Below, one piece after another: positions 1 to 6,718 of a stretch of DNA of 25,485 nt. The notes beneath the pieces were generated by a model that did no database searches, was not told the DNA's origin, and was given only the letters and a program-made list of their open reading frames with translations. A program made the position numbers and the translations under genes. The stretch lies in NCBI GenBank assembly GCA_002493305.1, contig DKYJ01000025.1, positions 27,490 through 52,974 of the forward strand, read 5' to 3'. The DNA is from Clostridiales bacterium UBA7103. GTDB taxonomy: Bacteria; Bacillota; Clostridia; Oscillospirales; Oscillospiraceae. Positions within the stretch are counted from its first letter, which is position 1; each line of letters begins with the position of its first letter.

Positions 1-378
1 GGAGGGCTGATGGATCATGATCTCGGCGTTAGGCAGGGCGATGCGCTTGCCCTTCGCGCCGGAGGACAGCAGAAAGGCGCCCATGGAGGCGGCCATGCCG
101 ATGCAGATGGTGGACACATCGCATTTAATATACTGCATGGTGTCATATATCGCCATGCCCGCAGTGACGGAGCCGCCGGGGCTATTGATATAAAACTGGA
201 TGTCCTTATCAGGATCCTGCGCCTCAAGATACAGAAGCTGCGCAACAACAAGGCTGGCCGTTGTGTCGTTGACTTCCTCGGAGAGCATTATAATGCGGTC
301 ATTGAGCAGGCGGGAGAAAATATCATATGAACGCTCTCCTCGGCTAGTCTGTTCTACAACATAGGGGACTAAACTCAT
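1..378 (-). CDS. clpP: ATP-dependent Clp protease proteolytic subunit ClpP (C-terminus cut by window edge)
   Basis: Serine protease subunit that forms the tetradecameric chamber of the ClpXP/ClpAP cytoplasmic protease. The 126 residues visible start MSLVPYVVEQ, contain the INSPGGSVTAG oxyanion segment, the nucleophile S98 in GMAASMGAF and the catalytic H123 in EIMIHQP, at exactly the numbering usual for ClpP; the catalytic Asp and the handle end lie beyond the window. The ATG at 378 is preceded by AAAGGAG. It lies 56 bp downstream of the trigger factor gene on the same strand, the common Firmicutes tig-clpP order, so co-transcription is likely; no terminator is visible between them. Identification is certain; only the 3' part is missing. 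Confidence 0.97.
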   Translation of the reverse strand, partial: MSLVPYVVEQTSRGERSYDIFSRLLNDRIIMLSEEVNDTTASLVVAQLLYLEAQDPDKDIQFYINSPGGSVTAGMAIYDTMQYIKCDVSTICIGMAASMGAFLLSSGAKGKRIALPNAEIMIHQPS

Positions 379-434
379 TTTTATCGGATTCTCCTTTAAT
401 TATGTCAGCTTCCAATTATATCTCTATCCCAAAA

Positions 435-1721
435 TTACTCGGCAACGACAGCGCTGTCGAAGATGAGCTTGCTTGCCTTCTCTTTCTTAAGCTCGGCGGC
501 AACGAAAGCATCACCGAAGTACTGCTTGACGTCCTCGGGCTTTGCGCCGATATTCTCGGCCATCTTGTTTAGATACTCCTCTGTCTCCTCGTCGGTGACC
601 TGGATATCCTCGGCCTTGACTATCTCGTCAATGAGCATTTCTGTTCTGACCTGCATCTCAGCGTTGGGGCGCAGATTGTTGTTGACGACTTCCTCGCTGA
701 AGCCAAACATCTCTATGAGCTTGTCAAGGCTCATGTCCTTGTCAGTCATGCCGAAGTTGGCAGCGTAATTGCGCAGCGCCTCCTCGACCTTGTCATCGAC
801 CATGACCTTGGGGATCTCAACGGTCATATTGTCGCAGGCCTGCTTCATGATAGCGGTGCGGAACTCGCCCTCGGCCTGCTCCTCATTGGTCTGCTCAAGC
901 TCCTTGCGCAGGCTCTGCTTATACTCATCAAGAGAGTCAAACTCGGAGACGTCCTTTGCAAACTCGTCGTCCAGCTCGGGAAGCTCGGAATAGCTCAGTT
1001 CGTTGAGCTTCACCTTGAAGGCAACGGCCTTGCCCGCAAGCTCCTCGGTGTAATTCTCGGGGAAGGTGATGTCAAGCTCCTTCTCCTCGCCGACCTTCAT
1101 GCCGACAATCTGCTCTTCAAAGCCGGGGACAAAGGTGTTCGAGCCAAGCTCAAGAGCATAGTCCTCGCCCTTGCCGCCGTCAAAGGGCACGCCGTCCTTA
1201 AAGCCCTCAAAGTCGATGGTGGCAGTGTCGCCCATCTGGGCGGCGCGGTCATCAACGGCCACAAGGCGGGCGTTGCGATGACGCACCTCGTCAAGTTCCT
1301 TGTCAACATCCTCATCGGTGACGGGCTTGACAGTCTTGGGAGCGGACAGCCCCTTGTACTCGCCCAGAGTGACCTCCGGGAAGAGCGTCACACCGAAGGT
1401 GTAGGAAACAGTCCTCTCCTCGGTGATGTTAACGTCCTCTATGGCGGGGGCGCCGACTATCTTCAGCTCGTACTCCTTGAGGCCGAACTCGAAAGCGGCG
1501 GGAGCCAGCTCGTCCATGGCATCCTGATAAAAAACCTCTTTCCCGTACATACCCTCGATGACGGCACGGGGGGCCTTACCCTTGCGGAAGCCGGGAATAT
1601 ATATATCCTTCTTGTTTTTCAGGTAAGCGCCGTTGACGGCGGCCTCAAACTCGGCCTTGTCGGACTCGACCTGAAAGCTGGCAGTGTTCTGTTCTTTTTT
1701 CTCTAAATTCTTGACGATCAT
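435..1721 (-). CDS. tig: Trigger factor, ribosome-associated chaperone and peptidyl-prolyl isomerase
   Basis: Folding helper that binds near the ribosome exit tunnel and holds nascent chains. The 428-residue product has the usual family length and three parts: an N-terminal ribosome-binding domain with the signature GFRKGKAP at residues 44-51, a central FKBP-type isomerase domain (about 160-240) and a long helical C-terminal chaperone region. An upstream in-frame ATG at 1739 exists, but the start at 1721 is preferred because AGGAGGAG lies 7 nt before it and because the family begins M-x-V-K-x-L-E-K. A sigma-A-like promoter sits at 1762-1790. Followed by clpP, so folding and degradation are probably expressed together. 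Confidence 0.97.
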   Translation of the reverse strand: MIVKNLEKKEQNTASFQVESDKAEFEAAVNGAYLKNKKDIYIPGFRKGKAPRAVIEGMYGKEVFYQDAMDELAPAAFEFGLKEYELKIVGAPAIEDVNITEERTVSYTFGVTLFPEVTLGEYKGLSAPKTVKPVTDEDVDKELDEVRHRNARLVAVDDRAAQMGDTATIDFEGFKDGVPFDGGKGEDYALELGSNTFVPGFEEQIVGMKVGEEKELDITFPENYTEELAGKAVAFKVKLNELSYSELPELDDEFAKDVSEFDSLDEYKQSLRKELEQTNEEQAEGEFRTAIMKQACDNMTVEIPKVMVDDKVEEALRNYAANFGMTDKDMSLDKLIEMFGFSEEVVNNNLRPNAEMQVRTEMLIDEIVKAEDIQVTDEETEEYLNKMAENIGAKPEDVKQYFGDAFVAAELKKEKASKLIFDSAVVAE

Positions 1722-1761
1722 TGTTGATCTCCTCCTCATATGTGGCGAAACACGCCTTAAT

Positions 1762-1790
1762 ATATTAACAGATAATAACTATAAAATCAA
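1762..1790 (-). promoter_or_regulatory. Predicted sigma-A promoter of tig-clpP
   Basis: On the minus strand TTGATT (1785-1790) and TAATAT (1762-1767) are separated by exactly 17 nt, about 40 bp upstream of the tig start. Pattern match only. Confidence 0.6.
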
Positions 1791-1797
1791 GCTTATT

Positions 1798-2487
1798 TCA
1801 ATCCATCAGCTTGACCGGCGAAAAATTTACAAAATCCGCCGAAACCAGACGAAATTCTGTTCCCTCGCGCAGACCGTTGAAGGCGCCGGCGCAGCCCTTT
1901 CCGTGGATATGCCCATAGCAGCAGAGGCTGACCCTGTATTCTCTGAGCAGATCAAGTATCTCCTGACAGCGGTAGCGCTGAAAGATGGGCGGATAATGGA
2001 GAAATACGAGCTTTTCCTGCTCCCCCCCGGTCTTAAGGGAGGCCTCCAGGCGCATTATCTCCCGGCGCATGATTTTTTTGTCGTGCTCTGCCCCGGTCTC
2101 CTCCTCATAAAACCAGCCTCTTGTTCCGCATATAGCATAATTGCGGTAGAAAAAAGCGTTGTTATACAGTATCTCGATACTGTCTATCCCGTTTCTCTCG
2201 AACATTCGCTTTGCGGCTGAGGCGGTGCTCCACCAGTAGTCATGGTTGCCCTTCAAAACGATTTTTCTGCCCGGCAGAGCGTCAATAAATCGAAAATCCT
2301 CCGCCGATGCGTCAAGCCCCATCGCCCAGCTCAAATCACCGCATAAAACGCATACATCTTCATCGTTCAAGGCCGCGAAGCCTTCCCTAAGCTTATCGGT
2401 GTGGTTTGCCCAGCGCTCGCCAAAAACATCCATAGGCTTATCGCTGCCCATGGATAAATGCAGATCTCCAATTGCGTAAAGCGCCAT
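1798..2487 (-). CDS. Calcineurin-like metallophosphoesterase (COG1768-like)
   Basis: Predicted cytoplasmic metal-dependent phosphohydrolase of 229 residues; substrate unknown. The metal-ligand motifs are in order: GDLH at residues 7-10, GD at 50-51, GNHD at 80-83 (in GNHDYWW), a His in LHYPP near 165, and GHIHG near the C-terminus. The start MALYAIGDLHLS is the natural N-terminus of this family, so ATG 2487 is chosen although the open frame runs upstream to 2985 through the DUF1540 gene's opposite strand; its Shine-Dalgarno match (AAAGGGGG, about 12-15 nt upstream) is rather far. It is divergent from the DUF1540 gene and stands alone, tail to head with tig, about 60 bp before the tig promoter region. 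Confidence 0.85.
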   Translation of the reverse strand: MALYAIGDLHLSMGSDKPMDVFGERWANHTDKLREGFAALNDEDVCVLCGDLSWAMGLDASAEDFRFIDALPGRKIVLKGNHDYWWSTASAAKRMFERNGIDSIEILYNNAFFYRNYAICGTRGWFYEEETGAEHDKKIMRREIMRLEASLKTGGEQEKLVFLHYPPIFQRYRCQEILDLLREYRVSLCCYGHIHGKGCAGAFNGLREGTEFRLVSADFVNFSPVKLMD

Positions 2488-2577
2488 AGAGCCTATGTTC
2501 GCCCCCTTTGCGTGAATAAAACCGTGCTTTTGGCACAAAATAAAGCCATATTTCCAAATTGAAGGAGGAAAATTAAA

Positions 2578-2754
2578 ATGGCTGATAAAAACATTAAAAA
2601 CACCAACCCCGGCGTGGGCTGCGATGTGACCGGCTGCAAGTACAACACCGTTGACTGCAAGTGCAGTGCGCCTCGCATCAGCGTCCAGAACGAAAAGGCC
2701 TCCACCAAGGGCGAGACCTACTGCTCCACCTTCTGCCCGAGGGGCTGCTGCTGA
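2578..2754 (+). CDS. DUF1540 cysteine-rich small protein
   Basis: A 58-residue protein with eight cysteines at positions 15, 20, 27, 29, 49, 53, 57 and 58, including the C-x4-C-x6-C-x-C core of DUF1540 (GVGCDVTGC, then DCKCSA) and the following ETYCSTF segment. A textbook ribosome binding site GAAGGAGG lies 8 nt before the ATG. The cysteine spacing suggests metal binding, probably zinc or iron, but no function is established for the family; such genes are common in spore-forming Clostridia. No signal peptide or membrane segment is visible. It sits between the divergent phosphoesterase and a non-coding block; a strong terminator-like hairpin follows at 2921-2959. Confidence 0.9.
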   Translation: MADKNIKNTNPGVGCDVTGCKYNTVDCKCSAPRISVQNEKASTKGETYCSTFCPRGCC

Positions 2755-2832
2755 CGTCAGACGAAAGCAATTCCATTCCGTTTCCCTCGCAGGCTCGGAA
2801 AACTGCATATCCATTGCTTCCGTCTTCCTTTT

Positions 2833-2868
2833 CCAGCGCAGACCCGCTGACGCTGGGCTCTGCGCTGG
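2833..2868. repeat. Long imperfect inverted repeat
   Basis: CCAGCGCAGACCC (2833-2845) pairs with GGG-C-TCTGCGCTGG (2855-2868), a 13 bp GC-rich stem with one bulged C and a 9-nt loop. No T tract follows on either strand, so it is not an ordinary terminator; role unknown. Confidence 0.6.
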
Positions 2869-2920
2869 TGAAGGTGAACATGGCGGAAAGCTGTCGCTAT
2901 ATTCCCCCGTTCTTCCTTTC

Positions 2921-2959
2921 AAAATCACGACCGCTACGCTGGGTCGTGATTTTGTTTTG
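2921..2959 (+). terminator. Intrinsic-terminator-like hairpin after the DUF1540 gene
   Basis: Perfect 12 bp stem AAAATCACGACC / GGTCGTGATTTT (2921-2932 and 2942-2953) with a 9-nt loop, followed by TGTTTT. The symmetrical A and T ends would let it work on both strands. It is 167 bp past the DUF1540 stop. Confidence 0.7.
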
Positions 2960-3016
2960 GGGCGCCTGCGGGCGGGATAAAGCAATTAGTGTGGCGCGAC
3001 GATGTTTTCCACATAC

Positions 3017-3064
3017 TCTCTCAGTCGGCTTCGCCGCCAGCTCTCCCATAGGGGGAGCCAAGTG
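3017..3064. repeat. Probable dispersed intergenic repeat unit with two small hairpins
   Basis: The block has a GGC-TTCG-CC type hairpin next to a GCTCTCCC...GGGGGAGC hairpin. Sequences of this kind recur between genes in many gut Oscillospirales genomes; that statement is from memory, and only one copy is present here, so repeat status is inferred. Confidence 0.45.
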
Positions 3065-3123
3065 TAGGTGCGGAGGAGGTTTTGGCTCGTCTAATCGTCA
3101 CGAAGTGACACCTTACTTCTTCA

Positions 3124-3151
3124 CTATTACCTATTACCTATTACTTATTAC
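3124..3151. repeat. Tandem heptamer repeat, four units
   Basis: Three copies of CTATTAC plus one TTATTAC directly abutting the yraN stop codon. Read on the yraN strand the units are GTAATAG/GTAATAA, which place stop codons in more than one frame. Confidence 0.85.
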
Positions 3152-3152
3152 T

Positions 3153-3527
3153 TCAATCTGCCCCGAAGGCGTTTTCGGTGTGGATTATTTTGGCTTTCCC
3201 GTCCATGCCGTGGGGCGCGTAGACCTCCAGCACATCAAAGCGCGGCTGAAGATCTATATTTTTTTCGCTCAGATATATCTGAGCGGTGGCTATGATGCGC
3301 CGCTGCTTTGCGCGGGTGACAAACTCCTTTGCCTCGGCAAAGGCCGCGTCCTTCCGAAGCTTTACTTCGGCAAAGACGATGTATCTCCCCCGGCGCGCAA
3401 TAATGTCTATCTCACCCAGACGGCAGGCGTAATTCATCTCAAGTATGGTGTAGGCCCGCAGGCGCAGATACCTTGCCGCCTGCTCCTCCCCCCAGCGCCC
3501 AAGGCGGCGCTTATCCAAACTCTCCAT
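3153..3527 (-). CDS. yraN: YraN/UPF0102 family endonuclease-fold protein
   Basis: A 124-residue protein of the UPF0102 family, which has a restriction-endonuclease-like (Holliday-junction-resolvase-like) fold; its cellular role is not settled. Conserved N-terminus LGRWGEEQAARYL and the nuclease-type motif GEID (38-41) followed by EVK (54-56) are present, so the acidic residues and Lys expected of this fold are retained. The ATG at 3527 overlaps the rnhB stop by one base (TGATG), indicating translational coupling. Last gene of the lepB-rbgA-rnhB-yraN operon; its stop is followed directly by the tandem heptamers. Confidence 0.9.
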   Translation of the reverse strand: MESLDKRRLGRWGEEQAARYLRLRAYTILEMNYACRLGEIDIIARRGRYIVFAEVKLRKDAAFAEAKEFVTRAKQRRIIATAQIYLSEKNIDLQPRFDVLEVYAPHGMDGKAKIIHTENAFGAD

Positions 3528-4126
3528 CAGTGCATTTTCCTGAGAAAGCTCATGCGGTGGATAGGGCTTGGCCCCAGCGCCCGTATGGCCTCGTAATGCT
3601 GCTTTGTGCCGTAGCCCTTGTGCTTTTCAAAACCGTACCCGGGGTACTGCTCGGCCATTTGCAGCATATACCTGTCCCTCGTCACCTTTGCGAGGATGGA
3701 GGCCGCCGCGATATCCGCGCAGCAGCCGTCGCCTTTTATGACAAAGCGGCTGTTCATTTCTATGCCGCTGTTGCGGTTGCCGTCTATAAGCGCAAGCTCC
3801 GGTGTTACGGAAAGGCTGTTTATCGCCCGGTTCATGGCGAGAAAAGTGGCGTTTAAGATATTGAGCCGCTCAATTTCCTCAACGGCGGCAAAAGCGATGC
3901 CATAAGAAATCGCCTTGGCCTTTATTTCATCAAAAAGCGCCTCGCGCTTTTTCTCGGAGAGCTTTTTTGAGTCGTTAAGCCCCGATATCTCAAGCCCTCT
4001 CGGCAGCATCACCGCCGCCGCGCACACAGGGCCCGCCAGCGGGCCGCGCCCGGCCTCGTCCACCCCACAGATAGAGCCGACGCCGGAGGCGTATATCTCG
4101 TTTTCAAGTTCCCAAAGCTCAGTCAT
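3527..4126 (-). CDS. rnhB: Ribonuclease HII
   Basis: Cleaves the RNA strand of RNA-DNA hybrids and removes single ribonucleotides from DNA. The 199-residue product has the family hallmarks: GVDEAGRGPLAGPV with D23 and E24, NDSKKLSEKKRE at 51-62, LIDGN with D115, KGD with D133, AASILAKVTRD at 141-151 and GYGFEKHKGYGT at 163-174. The four acidic catalytic residues are all present with normal spacing (D115 and D133 are 18 apart). The open frame extends to 4264, but ATG 4126 is the true start: it has GGAGGAG just upstream and gives the standard length. It overlaps the end of rbgA by 8 bases and the start of yraN by 1, typical of one coupled operon. Confidence 0.96.
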   Translation of the reverse strand: MTELWELENEIYASGVGSICGVDEAGRGPLAGPVCAAAVMLPRGLEISGLNDSKKLSEKKREALFDEIKAKAISYGIAFAAVEEIERLNILNATFLAMNRAINSLSVTPELALIDGNRNSGIEMNSRFVIKGDGCCADIAAASILAKVTRDRYMLQMAEQYPGYGFEKHKGYGTKQHYEAIRALGPSPIHRMSFLRKMH

Positions 4127-4994
4127 CCGGCTCCTCCAGGCTGAGTCTGCCCAATTTACCCTCATGGTATTCCGACAGCAGCACCCCGGCCATACGCTCG
4201 ATATCATACTCACCGCCGGAGATAAGAAAGCCACGCTTTTTCGCTGCCAGCTCCAGCAGCTCAAAGCCGTTCATATCCGGCTCGGGCTTTATCTTATAGC
4301 GCTGCTCAAGGGCGGAGGGGTACATCCGCGCAAGGCGCAGGATAAAGTTTGCCGCCAGCGTCTCCCTGTCGAGAACCTCCGCCTTTATGGCGTTGGTGAC
4401 GGCCAGCATCTCCCCGACCTCCTGACTGTCAAACTTTGGCCAGAGTATGCCCGGAGTGTCCAGCAGATCAAGCCCCTGAGCGATGTTTATCCACTGCTTG
4501 CCGCGCGTCACGCCCGGCCTGTCGCCGGCAATGGCGGCCTTGCGCCCGGCGACCTTGTTAATAAATGTGGATTTGCCCACATTCGGTATGCCGAGGATCA
4601 TCACCCGTAGAGGTCTGCCGGTCTGCCCCTTGGCCTCGTATTCTCTCAGCTTATCCGCAAGCAGCCTGCGCACCGCGGCGGGAAAGGCGCTGACGCCCTT
4701 GCCGCTTTTCGCGTCCGTCTCCAACACTGCGCAGCCCTGGCGCTCAAACTCTCTTTTCCAGCGTGTGCTTATCGCGGGGTCTGCAAGATCACAGCGGTTG
4801 AGGACGATGAGCCGGGGCTTGCCCGCGGCAAGTCTGTCAATATCCGGGTTGCGGCTGGAGCGTGGGATACGCGCGTCCAGTATCTCGCACACAGCGTCCA
4901 CCATGGAAAGGTTTTCCTCTATCATACGCTGGGCCTTTGTCATGTGCCCGGGAAACCACTGGATATTCAGTTTTTCAAAGCCTGTATTATCCAT
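4119..4994 (-). CDS. rbgA: Ribosome biogenesis GTPase A (YlqF/RbgA)
   Basis: Circularly permuted GTPase needed for late assembly of the 50S subunit. In the 291-residue protein the G motifs come in permuted order: G4 NRCD at 66-69, G1 GIPNVGKS at 135-142, G2 within GVTRG at 161-165, and G3 DTPG at 179-182; the N-terminal IQWFPGHMTKA and the C-terminal helical domain with an ELLELAAKKRG segment are family signatures. A GTG at 4997 directly precedes the ATG at 4994; the ATG is chosen since it gives a one-base TGATG overlap with the lepB stop. Second gene of the operon, with the same order (ylqF-rnhB) as in Bacillus. Confidence 0.95.
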   Translation of the reverse strand: MDNTGFEKLNIQWFPGHMTKAQRMIEENLSMVDAVCEILDARIPRSSRNPDIDRLAAGKPRLIVLNRCDLADPAISTRWKREFERQGCAVLETDAKSGKGVSAFPAAVRRLLADKLREYEAKGQTGRPLRVMILGIPNVGKSTFINKVAGRKAAIAGDRPGVTRGKQWINIAQGLDLLDTPGILWPKFDSQEVGEMLAVTNAIKAEVLDRETLAANFILRLARMYPSALEQRYKIKPEPDMNGFELLELAAKKRGFLISGGEYDIERMAGVLLSEYHEGKLGRLSLEEPDD

Positions 4995-5560
4995 CACTTC
5001 ACAAATCTCAGGTCGCTGAGCGGGAACAGTACCGCGTAGACCTTGCCCAATATCAGCCGCTCGTCGACCATGCCGATCTCGGTCTTGCGGCTGTCGGTGG
5101 AGGCGTTGCGGTTATCGCCCATGACGAACACGCAGCCGTCGGGCACGGTCTGCGGGCCGATAAAGTCCAGCTTGTTATGGGTCAGCTCCATGATATAGTC
5201 CTCTTCGATAGGCTGACCGTCGATATAGACTATGCCATTATCAAAGTCGATGTTTATTTCCTGCCCCTCGGTGGCGATGACGCGCTTGACAAGAGCCTTG
5301 TCCGCGTCATAATGCTCCGCGTGAAAGACCACGATGTCCCCCGCGTGGGGCTTATAAAACAGGTCGGACACCAGCATCTTATCCCCGTGGTTGAGCGTGG
5401 GGTTCATGGAAGTCCCGTTCACGTCAATAATGCGCACCACGAACAAAAACGCCACAATGCATATTATAAGCGCCGTGACAATGCACTGTATCCAGTCATA
5501 GATTTCAGCACCGGAGCTGCGCTTTTCTTCTTTTTTTACATCGTTTTTTTCTCTGCTCAT
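4994..5560 (-). CDS. lepB: Signal peptidase I
   Basis: Membrane serine protease that removes signal peptides from secreted proteins. The 188-residue product has one N-terminal transmembrane segment (about 23-43), then the catalytic S51 in GTSMNPTL and the general base K92 in KALVKRVIA, and the box E motif GDNRNASTDSR near 147-157. Length and layout match the short Gram-positive type. ATG 5560 is preceded by AAGGAGATAGTT. It leads the operon into rbgA, rnhB and yraN, and a promoter is visible at 5594-5623. Confidence 0.96.
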   Translation of the reverse strand: MSREKNDVKKEEKRSSGAEIYDWIQCIVTALIICIVAFLFVVRIIDVNGTSMNPTLNHGDKMLVSDLFYKPHAGDIVVFHAEHYDADKALVKRVIATEGQEINIDFDNGIVYIDGQPIEEDYIMELTHNKLDFIGPQTVPDGCVFVMGDNRNASTDSRKTEIGMVDERLILGKVYAVLFPLSDLRFVK

Positions 5561-5593
5561 AACTATCTCCTTATCACAGAGTTATTCATGGTG

Positions 5594-5623
5594 ATTATAC
5601 ACCCAACAGAATACAAACTGCAA
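5594..5623 (-). promoter_or_regulatory. Predicted promoter of the lepB-rbgA-rnhB-yraN operon
   Basis: TTGCAG (5618-5623) and a perfect TATAAT (5594-5599), 18 nt apart on the minus strand, about 35 bp upstream of lepB. Confidence 0.65.
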
Positions 5624-5632
5624 CAGTTTTCC

Positions 5633-5661
5633 TTGAAGCATGGCGCGCCTTGTGTTAAAAT
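5633..5661 (+). promoter_or_regulatory. Predicted promoter of the glycosyltransferase gene
   Basis: TTGAAG (5633-5638) and TAAAAT (5656-5661) with a 17-nt spacer, about 35 bp before the start codon and only 9 bp from the divergent lepB promoter. Confidence 0.6.
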
Positions 5662-5696
5662 CAGCGTAAAATGTATCTTTATTGAGGTGCGCCAAA

Positions 5697-6677
5697 ATGA
5701 GACTGAGCGTTATTATCCCCGTATATAATGTGGAAAAATACCTTGCCCGCTGCATAGAGTCGGTGATCGTGCCCTGTCATGAGGATTACGAGGTCATTAT
5801 CGTAAACGACGGCTCAACGGACTCCTCCCCTGCCATCGCCCGGGAGTACGCGGAGAAATACCCCTCGCTCATTCGCCTTATCTCCACTCCTAACGGCGGC
5901 CTCGGCCATGCGCGCAACACCGGGCTTGACGCGGCCAATGGGGACTATGTGCTCTTTCTCGACAGCGACGACAGGCTCTCTGCCGGGGCATTGGAGGAGA
6001 TGCTCGGCATAGCCGACGGAGGCTTTGACATCTGTATTTTTGACCATGTCAGCGTGACCGAGAGCGGGCAGCCTCTGAAGGTCACCCACGGCTGCGACAG
6101 AGAGGGCGAGTTTTCTCTTGCCGAGTACCCGGAGCTGCTGTTCCAGCCGCCCAACGCCTGCGTCAAGCTCTTCCGGCGCAGTCTCTTCGGGGCGGATATC
6201 CGTTTTCCCGGCAGGCTCTGGTTTGAGGATCTGTATACCGTTCCGAAGCTCTATCTTCGCGCTGAGTGTATCCGCTATGTGCCCAAAGTGTGGTATGAAT
6301 ACCTGCTGCGTGCCGGCTCTATCACAAATTCCGCAAGTATAGGCCGAAACGCGGAGATAATCACCGCCGTAGACGAGGCCATAGGCTTTTTCAAGGCTCA
6401 GGGCCTGTATGAGCGCTACGCCCCTCAGCTTGAGTACATGGCGCTGTATCACGAGCTTATCACATCCACCACGCGTGTAAACCTCATCGACCCGCAGAGC
6501 GATTTGCAGGATAAGCTGCTTCAAGATTACACCGCGAAGTTCCCGAATTACCGCCAAAACCCCTATGTGCGGCAAATGCCAAAAAAGCTCAAGCTCCTGC
6601 TCTATCTGATAGAGCGCCGCCGGCACCGGGCAATAAATCTTATCATGAGGGTGAATAATAAAGTCAAGGGGAAATGA
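5697..6677 (+). CDS. Family 2 glycosyltransferase
   Basis: GT-A fold enzyme that transfers a sugar from a nucleotide-sugar, probably in cell-surface polysaccharide assembly; donor and acceptor cannot be told from sequence. The 326-residue protein begins MRLSVIIPVYNVEKYLARCI, has NDGSTDSS at 38-45, GGLGHARNTGL at 67-77 and the metal-binding DSDD at 89-92. The C-terminal half carries a WFED-like acceptor-side motif near 178-181 and a basic tail but no clear membrane helix. A TTG at 5682 extends the frame; ATG 5697 is preferred for its GAGGTG site and family N-terminus. It stands alone and converges on the solute-binding lipoprotein, sharing the hairpin at 6683-6707. Confidence 0.92.
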   Translation: MRLSVIIPVYNVEKYLARCIESVIVPCHEDYEVIIVNDGSTDSSPAIAREYAEKYPSLIRLISTPNGGLGHARNTGLDAANGDYVLFLDSDDRLSAGALEEMLGIADGGFDICIFDHVSVTESGQPLKVTHGCDREGEFSLAEYPELLFQPPNACVKLFRRSLFGADIRFPGRLWFEDLYTVPKLYLRAECIRYVPKVWYEYLLRAGSITNSASIGRNAEIITAVDEAIGFFKAQGLYERYAPQLEYMALYHELITSTTRVNLIDPQSDLQDKLLQDYTAKFPNYRQNPYVRQMPKKLKLLLYLIERRRHRAINLIMRVNNKVKGK

Positions 6678-6718
6678 AAACACCTCCGTCGGATTTTCCG
6701 GCGGAGGCTGATTTATAT
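5814..6718 (-). other. Out-of-frame read-through extension of the lipoprotein gene (antisense to the glycosyltransferase)
   Basis: In the sequence as given, the lipoprotein frame does not stop at 6719 but stays open to a TGA at 5814, adding about 300 residues read from the opposite strand of the glycosyltransferase gene and through the terminator hairpin. The added residues resemble no protein family I recognise. I regard this as a consequence of the repeat length at 6736-6755, not as a designed domain. Confidence 0.7.
6683..6707. terminator. Bidirectional terminator between glycosyltransferase and lipoprotein genes
   Basis: Eleven-base-pair stem CCTCCGTCGGA / TCCGGCGGAGG (one T-G pair) with a TTT loop. 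On the minus strand it is followed by TGTTTTCA and on the plus strand by CTGATTTATATT. It sits just past the expected stop (6719) of the minus-strand gene, which supports that stop as the natural gene end. Confidence 0.8.

Larger units (their letters stand above)
2755..3152. other. Non-coding region with hairpins and repeat-like sequence
   Basis: About 400 bp without a credible gene; open frames crossing it lack ribosome binding sites and protein-like composition. It holds, in order: a long imperfect hairpin (2833-2868), an intrinsic-terminator-like hairpin (2921-2959), a block resembling dispersed intergenic repeats (3017-3064), a small GTCAC-GAA-GTGAC hairpin (3097-3109) and four tandem heptamers that reach the yraN stop codon (3124-3151). 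Confidence 0.75.

Noticed and set aside
1278..1706. 142-codon open frame on the plus strand
   Set aside because: Antisense shadow of trigger factor.
2531..2536. TGGCAC, possible sigma-54 -24 element before the DUF1540 gene
   Set aside because: No TTGC element at the required distance downstream.
2488..2985. N-terminal extension of the metallophosphoesterase
   Set aside because: Antisense to the DUF1540 gene and non-coding DNA; the family N-terminus MALYAIGDLH begins at 2487.
3124..3151. Tandem heptamers considered as a CRISPR or replication iteron array
   Set aside because: Units are 7 bp, contiguous and without spacers; no cas, rep or origin genes nearby.
2661..3596. 311-codon open frame on the plus strand
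   Set aside because: Crosses the DUF1540 gene out of frame, the non-coding block and antisense yraN; composition is not protein-like.
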